Assembly (NCBI GenBank): GCA_035651595.1
Contig: DASRFJ010000282.1
Coordinates: 1-27,661, forward strand
Source of the DNA: JAFARZ01 sp035651595
GTDB taxonomy: Bacteria > Actinomycetota > Actinomycetes > Streptosporangiales > Streptosporangiaceae
Reading direction: 5' to 3'
DNA length: 27,661 bases
The notes under the pieces: model-generated
What the model saw: only the letters and a program-made list of their open reading frames with translations
What the model was told of the DNA's origin: nothing
Databases searched by the model: none
In this document: positions 22,660 through 27,661 of the stretch, piece after piece
How the letters are laid out: each line of letters starts with the position of its first letter
Numbering within the stretch: the stretch's first letter is position 1
Program-made: the position numbers and the translations under genes

Positions 22660-23702
22660 CCGCTTGGGTGGGCATCGCCTGCAACTCCGCGACCCGGGAC
22701 CGGTTCATCACCGACGCCGCGGTCGCCAGGCTTGCGCGTGCCGCGCAGGTCCGCTGGCTGTTGTCCGACGGCCCGGCCCGGTTCGCCGGGCCACCGCCGT
22801 CCGACGCTCCGGCACGCGCCCGGCTGATCGAGTTCGCGGCCGGGCTGGACGCCCTGATAGTCAGCCACGGCTGCCCCCGGGTGGATGACGAGGTACTGGC
22901 CGCCGCCCCATCGCTTCGCCTGGTCGGCGACCTGCACGGGGACCGGTTCGCCGTGCGGATCGACGTGGCGGCCGCCCGGCGGCGGGGCGTGTGGGCGGTC
23001 GACACCACCAACGCCTCGTCGGACCCGGTGGCCGAATGGGCGCTGGCCCTGATCCTGATCGGGCTGCGCAACGCCGGGGCGCTGTTCCGCAGGCTGGTCG
23101 CGGGGGAGCTGCTGTGGCCGGACCGCACCGTGTTCGAGCGCGACCCCGGCTACCTGAACGGCGAGCTCACCGGCAAGACGGTTGGCATCATCGCGTGCGG
23201 CCACATCGGCCGGCGCCTGCTCGGGCTGCTCGCGCCGTTCGACGCGCGCGTGCTGGTGTGCGACCCGCACGCGCCGGACGCGCTGGCCGAGATCTACGAC
23301 GTGACCGTGACCAGCCTGCACCGCGTCATGTCCGGCTCTGACGTCGTGGTCTGCCTCGCGCCGCTGACCTCGCGGACCCGCGGCATGATCGGCGCCGCTG
23401 AGATCGCGGCCCTGCGGCCGGGCAGCGTGTTCGTCAACGTGTCCCGCGGCGCGGTCGTGGACTCCGCGGCGCTGACCTCGCGCCTGCGCGGCGGCGACGT
23501 GATCGCCTGCCTGGACGTGTGGGACCCGGAGCCGGTACCGGTCGACGCCGAGATCCGCCGTCTGCCGAACGTGTTCTTGTCCCCGCACATCGCCGGGGTC
23601 ACCGCCGCGGCCGAGCCGAGGTTCTTCGACCTGATGGTCGATGAGGTGCTCCGCGTGCTGGCCGGTGATCACCCCCGGCACCAGCTCATCCCGCGCGAGT
23701 AG
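22656..23702 (+). CDS. D-isomer-specific 2-hydroxyacid dehydrogenase (NAD-dependent)
   Basis: 348 residues. The Rossmann cofactor loop is 'GKTVGIIACGHIGRRLLGLL' (an ACGHIG variant of GxGxxG), Asp203 follows strand 2 and favours NAD, and the catalytic triad is Arg264 in 'NVSRGAVVD', Glu292 in 'DPEP' and His311 in 'SPHIAG'. The N-terminal substrate domain has the usual 'LDALIVSHGCPRVDDEVLAAAPSLRLV'. It overlaps the preceding gene by four bases and lacI tail to tail by 17. It probably interconverts a 2-keto and 2-hydroxy acid of the pathway, as phosphoglycerate or glyoxylate reductases do; the substrate is unknown. Confidence 0.94.
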   Translation: MTAWVGIACNSATRDRFITDAAVARLARAAQVRWLLSDGPARFAGPPPSDAPARARLIEFAAGLDALIVSHGCPRVDDEVLAAAPSLRLVGDLHGDRFAVRIDVAAARRRGVWAVDTTNASSDPVAEWALALILIGLRNAGALFRRLVAGELLWPDRTVFERDPGYLNGELTGKTVGIIACGHIGRRLLGLLAPFDARVLVCDPHAPDALAEIYDVTVTSLHRVMSGSDVVVCLAPLTSRTRGMIGAAEIAALRPGSVFVNVSRGAVVDSAALTSRLRGGDVIACLDVWDPEPVPVDAEIRRLPNVFLSPHIAGVTAAAEPRFFDLMVDEVLRVLAGDHPRHQLIPRE

Positions 23703-24705
23703 ACTCGCGCACGATCAGCTCCGGCTCCAGCACCACCCGCCGGTGCCGGTGGCGCTGCCGCACCGGTTCCGTGCCGGTTTCCTCGATCAGCAGTTCCGCG
23801 GCGATCTGGCCCATCTCCGCCGACGGCTGGCGGACCGAGGTCAGCGGCACCGCCGCGGCGCTGGCCAGCTCGATGTCGTCGTAACCCACGATCGACATCT
23901 CGTCCGGCACCGACACCCCGGCCGCGTACAGCGACTGGAGCACGCCCAGCGCAAGCAGGTCGTTGGCGCAGAACACCGCCGTCGGCCCGCGCGACAGCTT
24001 GAGCAGCCGTCGGCCCGCGTCCCGGCCCGAAGCCACATCCATTCGTTCGGCCTCGACCTGGATGAGCGAGTCCTCGGGCAGGCCGTGCGCGGTGAGCGCG
24101 GCCAGGGCCCCGGTCCGCCGGTCGCGGCACTGGGCCAGGCTCATCGGACCGCTCACGTAGCCGACGAGTTCGTGCCCGGTCTCGGCCAGGTGGGTTGCCG
24201 CGATCCGGCCGCCCGCCACGTCGTCCACCGACACCGAGCAGCCCTCGGACGTCACCCGGTCCACGAGCACGAACGGGATCTCGTGCCGCCGCAGGACGGC
24301 GAGGTCGGATCCGGTCGGGTCGGCGGGGGTGAGCAGGACGCCCCGCACCCGCTGTTCGGCGAACAGCGACAGGTACTCGGCTTCCTCCTCGGGGTCGTTG
24401 GCGCTGTTGCACAGCATCACCCGGAGCCCGGCCGCCCTCGCCGCCCGGGAGGCGCCGGAGGCCACGTCCGCGAAGAACGGGTTGGCCATGTCGAGCACGA
24501 GCTGCCCGATGATGCGGCTCTGGCCGGCCCGCAAGGAGCGGGCGGCCTCGCTGCGGACGTAGCCCAGCTGGTCGATCGTGGCCTGCACCCGGATCCGGGT
24601 CTCCGGCGCGACCAGGTCGGGCCGGTTGATCACGTTGGAGACGGTGCCAACCGAGACGCCGGCATGCTGAGCCACGTCCTTGATGCCCACAATCCGCGTC
24701 ACCAC
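23686..24705 (-). CDS. LacI-family transcriptional regulator
   Basis: 339-residue LacI/GalR repressor. The helix-turn-helix 'IKDVAQHAGVSVGTVSNVINRPDLVAPETRIRV' (about 8-40) and the hinge 'GYVRSEAARSLRAGQSRIIG' (49-68) are standard, followed by a periplasmic-binding-like sensor domain ('DMANPFFADVASG', 'AVFCANDLLALGVL', 'IVGYDDIELASAAAVPLTSVRQP'). The start is GTG 24705 or the next GTG at 24702; TACGAT at 24714-24709 would make the second leaderless. It sits between the catabolic operons, and CGTTTCA-type sites in front of three transcription units suggest it controls them and itself. The effector is probably a pathway sugar or acid. Confidence 0.96.
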   Translation of the reverse strand: MVTRIVGIKDVAQHAGVSVGTVSNVINRPDLVAPETRIRVQATIDQLGYVRSEAARSLRAGQSRIIGQLVLDMANPFFADVASGASRAARAAGLRVMLCNSANDPEEEAEYLSLFAEQRVRGVLLTPADPTGSDLAVLRRHEIPFVLVDRVTSEGCSVSVDDVAGGRIAATHLAETGHELVGYVSGPMSLAQCRDRRTGALAALTAHGLPEDSLIQVEAERMDVASGRDAGRRLLKLSRGPTAVFCANDLLALGVLQSLYAAGVSVPDEMSIVGYDDIELASAAAVPLTSVRQPSAEMGQIAAELLIEETGTEPVRQRHRHRRVVLEPELIVRESTRAG

Positions 24706-24723
24706 ATCATCGTAGCCAATTCA

Positions 24724-24737
24724 CAACCGTTTCAGAC
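24724..24737 (-). promoter_or_regulatory. LacI-type operator before lacI
   Basis: AACCGTTTCA (24726-24735, plus strand) differs by one base from AATCGTTTCA at the other two promoters. It lies about 20 bases before the lacI start and overlaps its likely -35. A weaker relative, AATCGTTTT, reads on the minus strand at 24788-24780 at the 3' end of the GntR gene. Autoregulation of lacI is inferred. Confidence 0.5.
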
Positions 24738-24785
24738 GTGGGGAAGCTGTGACGTGGGGAATAACGGGCTCGAGGGTAAAACGAT

Positions 24786-25559
24786 TCATGGGGTGGGCGC
24801 CGCCGGTTGCGCGGCCGCGCTCTCGAACGCGTGCAGCAGCCGCGCGCCCGCGCTGTCCATGTGCGCCGCCATCGCCGCGCCCGCGGCGGCCGGATCGCGG
24901 GCCTCGATGGCGCGGAAGACCGCGGCGTGCTCGTCGTAGGTGAGCCGCACCAGGGCGTCGTCGCGGAGCACCCGCTCGGCCCAGACCCGGAGCAGCGACC
25001 GCACGTTCTGCAGCAGATCACGCAGCACCAGGTTGCCCGCCGCCTCGCCGACCTCGAGGTGGAACCGCCGGTCCGCCTCCACGAACGCGACGAGATCGCC
25101 CATGTTGTCCCGCATCCCGCCCAGGTACGTGCCGAGGCGTTCTAGGTGCTCGGCTGCGGCGCGCGTTGCGGCCAGCCGAGCGGCCTCGACCTCCAGGCCG
25201 TGCCGCAGCTCGATCAGCTCCCTGGTCCGCTGCTCGCCCAGCATCAGACCCCAGCTCAGCGTCTGCGGCAGCAGTTCCGACGCGCTGCCCCGCAGGTAGG
25301 TGCCGGAGCCGGGGCGGATGTGGACGACGCCGAGCAGGTCCAGCGCCGCGAGGGCCTCGCGCACGGCCGAACGCCCGACGCCGAGCGACGCGGCGAGCTG
25401 CCGTTCCGGCGGCAGCCGCGTCCCCGGCTGGACGTCGCCGCTCGTGAAGAACTCCAGCAGCCGTTTCGCGACCTCCGAGACCGCCGAATTCGCCGGCACG
25501 CTGCCGCCGAGCGCGCTGACGATCTCGTCGGCGGATCGATCTCCGGGACGCGGCGGCAT
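24786..25559 (-). CDS. FadR-subfamily GntR transcriptional regulator
   Basis: 257 residues. The winged helix (about 26-90) contains 'AKRLLEFFTSGDVQPGTRLPPERQLAASLGVGRSAVREALAALDLLGVVHIRPGSGTYL'-type features: the 'LPPERQLA' turn and the 'GVGRSAVREAL' recognition helix. The FCD effector domain follows with metal-ligand residues in DRRFH, DEHAAVF and AAHM, as in regulators that sense carboxylates such as gluconate, lactate or other sugar acids. It is transcribed in the same direction as lacI, 80 bp apart, and diverges from the ApnO-like operon. A second level of control by a sugar-acid intermediate is plausible. The start is ATG 25559. Confidence 0.95.
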   Translation of the reverse strand: MPPRPGDRSADEIVSALGGSVPANSAVSEVAKRLLEFFTSGDVQPGTRLPPERQLAASLGVGRSAVREALAALDLLGVVHIRPGSGTYLRGSASELLPQTLSWGLMLGEQRTRELIELRHGLEVEAARLAATRAAAEHLERLGTYLGGMRDNMGDLVAFVEADRRFHLEVGEAAGNLVLRDLLQNVRSLLRVWAERVLRDDALVRLTYDEHAAVFRAIEARDPAAAGAAMAAHMDSAGARLLHAFESAAAQPAAPTP

Positions 25560-25609
25560 GCCTCAACCTTAACGTCACAGATAGCGACCAGGCCGGCCGT
25601 CCTCCTGCA

Positions 25610-25786
25610 TGCCAAATACGCAATTGAGCCCACTAGACCGTGTCAACGCGCCCGAACCCAGGACGCATGGGACCAATGTGACAGACGGGACCTGCGCGCG
25701 CCGACGTCCATGGCACGGCAGGGCGACTAGGTCCGGTTCCGCAAATTGACACGCTCTAGTGGGCTCAACTACGCAATTGACACGGT
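25610..25786. repeat. palindromic intergenic repeat, copy B (longer form)
   Basis: Terminal arms at 25624-25646 and 25746-25768 are inverted copies matching in 22 of 23 positions, with core TGAGCCCACTAGA, around a 99-base interior. Flanks TACGCAATTGA occur on both sides (25617-25627 and 25770-25780) in the same orientation. The arms are the same family as copy A at 4763-4850, which lacks most of the interior. There is no open frame with a transposase motif. This looks like a non-autonomous, MITE-like element between divergent genes. Confidence 0.75.
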
Positions 25787-25858
25787 TGGCGGACGGGAGG
25801 ATGGCCAGTGACCCGGTGGCGGACGGGAGGATGGCCAGTGACCCGGTGGCGGACGGGA
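25787..25858. repeat. 30-bp tandem repeat, 2.4 copies
   Basis: Two identical 30-base units (25787-25816, 25817-25846) and the first 12 bases of a third (25847-25858), each containing GGCGGACGGGAGGATGGCC. They abut the right end of repeat copy B and lie upstream of the -35 of the ApnO-like gene. There is no spacer, so this is not a CRISPR array. It could be a variable-number repeat or a set of spaced regulator sites. Confidence 0.85.
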
Positions 25859-25884
25859 CGCACCCCAACTCTCCGGGCAACCGG

Positions 25885-25914
25885 TTGACCAATTAATCGT
25901 TTCATAGTTAGCAT
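25885..25914 (+). promoter_or_regulatory. promoter of the ApnO-like operon with a LacI-type operator
   Basis: TTGACC (25885-25890) and TAGCAT (25909-25914) with an 18-base spacer form a good primary-sigma promoter. The spacer contains AATCGTTTCAT (25895-25905), identical over 11 bases to the SDR-operon site. The -10 ends seven bases before ATG 25922, so the transcript is probably leaderless; no Shine-Dalgarno is present. Confidence 0.65.
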
Positions 25915-25921
25915 CTCGATC

Positions 25922-26791
25922 ATGTCTGACGCACTGACGGTCACCGTCGTGGGGGCTGGCGGCAAGATGGGGATGCGCGTCTCCGCCAACCTGGACCGCA
26001 CCCAGTACACGACCCTCTACGCGGAGACCTCTCCGGCGGCGCGTGACCGGGTGCGCGCGGCGGGGCGGGAGATCACCGACGCGATGGACGCCGTGCCGCG
26101 CAGCGACGTGGTGATCCTGGCGGTTCCCGACGTGCTGCTCGGCGAGATCTCGGCCCGCCTCGTCCCGGTCGCGAAGCCGGGCGCGGTGGTGCTGACCCTG
26201 GACCCGGCCGCCGCCTACGCCGGCGTGCTCGCGCGGCGCGATGACCTGCACCTCGCGGTCGCGCATCCCTGTCACCCGTCGGTGTTCCTCGAGCGGACGA
26301 CCCCGGAGCAGTGGGCCGACACGTTCGGCGGGGTGGCGGCGCCGCAGGACGTGGTGGCCGCCATCGAGTCGGACGACCGGCTAGCGCGCAAAAGCGCGGA
26401 AGACGTGGTGCGGACGATGTACGCGCCGGTGCTCGACGTGCACTGGGTGACGGTGGAGCAACTCGCCGCGCTCGAGCCGACGCTCGTCGAGACGATCACG
26501 TGCATGATCAGCGGCCTGCTCTCCGAAGCGCTGCGGGAAACGGTCGACACGGTCGGCGTCCCCGAGGCCGCCGCAAGGGCGATGCTGTTCGGCCACACCC
26601 AGGTGGCGCTGACGAACTCGCTCCGCGGCTCGAACCCGTTCTCCGAAGCCTGCCTGATCGCGATGGACTACGGGCGCGAGGCGATCATCACCGAGGACTG
26701 GAAGAAGGTCTTCGACCGCGCCGAACTCGACCGGGTGATCGCCCGGATGCTGCGCATCCAGAAGGTAAACCGCGCCGAGCCGGCTAGATGA
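25922..26791 (+). CDS. D-apionate oxidoisomerase-like / phosphogluconate dehydrogenase C-terminal-domain protein
   Basis: 289 residues. A Rossmann loop GAGGKMG (11-17) is followed by 'DVVILAVPDVLLGEISARLVPVAKPGAVVLTLDPA', the signature 'VAHPCHPSVF' (113-122), 'FGGVAAPQDVVAAIES' and 'APVLDVHWVTVEQLAALEPTLVETI', then a helical 6PGDH-type C-terminal domain. This matches the ApnO family as I recall it, whose characterised member oxidises and isomerises D-apionate to a 3-oxo acid using NAD. Here the partner is a DhaK-type kinase instead of the DUF1537 kinase of the known apionate route, so the substrate may be another branched or four- to six-carbon acid. It overlaps the kinase gene by ATGA. Confidence 0.85.
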   Translation: MSDALTVTVVGAGGKMGMRVSANLDRTQYTTLYAETSPAARDRVRAAGREITDAMDAVPRSDVVILAVPDVLLGEISARLVPVAKPGAVVLTLDPAAAYAGVLARRDDLHLAVAHPCHPSVFLERTTPEQWADTFGGVAAPQDVVAAIESDDRLARKSAEDVVRTMYAPVLDVHWVTVEQLAALEPTLVETITCMISGLLSEALRETVDTVGVPEAAARAMLFGHTQVALTNSLRGSNPFSEACLIAMDYGREAIITEDWKKVFDRAELDRVIARMLRIQKVNRAEPAR

Positions 26792-27661
26792 CCCGCGTCC
26801 TCAACGATCCGCCGGACTTCGCGCGGGAGGCGCTGGAGGGGCTCGTCGCCGCGAACCGGCAGCTGCTGCGGCTCGTCCCCGGCGGCGTCATCCGCGCGGC
26901 GCCAGCCAAGAGGGGCACCGTCGCGGTGATCATCGGCGGCGGGTCGGGGCACTATCCGGCGTTCGCCGGGCTTGTCGGGCGCGGCCTGGCGCACGGCGCC
27001 GTGGTCGGCAACATCTTCGCCTCGCCGTCGGCCCAGCAGGCATGCTCGGTGGCGAGCCACGCGCAGCGCGGCGGTGGCGTGCTGTTCTGCTACGGCAACT
27101 ACGCCGGGGACGTGCTGCACTTCAGCGCCGCGCTCGGCCAACTGACCGCCGAAGGCATCGAGGCCACCCAGGTCCTGGTCACCGACGACGTCTCCAGCGC
27201 GGGCGCCGACGAGATCTCAAAACGCCGGGGCATCGCGGGCGACCTCGTGATGTTCAAGATCGCCGGCGCGGCGGCCGACCGCGGCTACTCGCTCGCCGAG
27301 GTCACCCGGCTCGCGGAACTGGCCAACCAGCGGACCCGCTCGTTCGGCATCGCGTTCGCGGGCTGCACCCTCCCGGGCGCGACGGATCCGCTGTTCACGA
27401 TCCCGGCGAAGCGGATGGCGGTGGGCATGGGTATCCACGGCGAGCCCGGCATCGGCGAAGCCGACCTGCCCCGCGCCGACGAGCTGGCCGATCTCCTGGT
27501 CACACGGCTGCTCGGCGAGCCGCCGCCCGGCATAGGCGCTCCCGGGGAAGCCGTAGTCCTGCTCAACGGGCTCGGCAGCGTCAAGTACGAGGAGCTGTTC
27601 GTCCTGTACCGCCGCGTCGACGAACTGCTCGGCCAGGCCGGCGTCCGCGTCGTCGAACCCG
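26788..27661 (+). CDS. dihydroxyacetone kinase-type (DhaK domain) sugar kinase, partial
   Basis: The first 291 residues are visible and the frame runs off the right edge. The DhaK substrate domain is clear: GGGSGH (50-55), Asp108 in 'GNYAGDVLHF', and His217 in 'VGMGIHGEPG', the residue that forms the covalent hemiaminal with the keto sugar. 'TDDVSSAGADEISKRRGIAGDLVMFKIAGAAA' is typical. Relatives phosphorylate dihydroxyacetone or D-/L-erythrulose; the single-chain types carry a C-terminal DhaL ATP domain that would lie beyond the window. The ATG at 26788 overlaps the preceding stop, so the kinase should act on the keto product of the ApnO-like enzyme. Confidence 0.93.
   Translation, partial: MTRVLNDPPDFAREALEGLVAANRQLLRLVPGGVIRAAPAKRGTVAVIIGGGSGHYPAFAGLVGRGLAHGAVVGNIFASPSAQQACSVASHAQRGGGVLFCYGNYAGDVLHFSAALGQLTAEGIEATQVLVTDDVSSAGADEISKRRGIAGDLVMFKIAGAAADRGYSLAEVTRLAELANQRTRSFGIAFAGCTLPGATDPLFTIPAKRMAVGMGIHGEPGIGEADLPRADELADLLVTRLLGEPPPGIGAPGEAVVLLNGLGSVKYEELFVLYRRVDELLGQAGVRVVEP

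Noticed and set aside
25787..25858. Short CRISPR array
   Set aside because: The repeat units are directly adjacent with no unique spacers, and no cas genes are present.

Overview
The window comes from a GC-rich actinobacterium: codons end overwhelmingly in G or C, GTG starts are common, several genes look leaderless, and it carries two actinobacterial hallmarks, a mycofactocin locus and a conservon (Roadblock/DUF742/GTPase operon). The order or genus cannot be fixed from the sequence alone.

Region 1 (1-7491) is a mycofactocin locus. A mycofactocin-type SDR and the regulator mftR read leftwards. mftA, mftB, mftC and mftF read rightwards as an overlapping operon. mftD is inverted behind mftF, and a PLP-dependent decarboxylase diverges from mftD. 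The peptidase gene mftE and the oxidoreductase gene mftG are not in the window. A denD-like sugar-acid dehydrogenase runs in from the left edge, and the SDR frame has no stop before the window ends. An operator-like palindrome sits between mftR and mftA. A palindromic repeat sits between mftF and mftD and supplies the mftF stop codon.

Region 2 (7676-13444) is one tightly coupled operon: a conservon (sensor-kinase-like ATPase, Roadblock, DUF742, small GTPase) followed without a gap by a P-loop/TPR protein and a GNAT acetyltransferase. Region 3 (13434-16005) holds a convergent APC permease, a 0.7 kb stretch with no convincing gene, and a STAS anti-anti-sigma factor.

Region 4 (16357-27661) looks like a sugar or sugar-acid catabolic locus. 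A leftward operon encodes SDR, carboxymuconolactone-decarboxylase-like protein, Tm-1-like ATP-binding protein, phosphoenolpyruvate-hydrolase-family TIM barrel, cupin and cytochrome P450. A divergent pair encodes a glycoside-hydrolase-like TIM barrel and a D-2-hydroxyacid dehydrogenase. LacI and FadR-type GntR regulators follow, then an ApnO-like dehydrogenase and a DhaK-type kinase running off the right edge. A CGTTTCA-type motif lies in the promoter spacer of the leftward operon, in the promoter of the ApnO-like operon and upstream of lacI, which suggests one LacI-controlled regulon. The substrate is unknown. This regulon is the best candidate for an undescribed pathway here.
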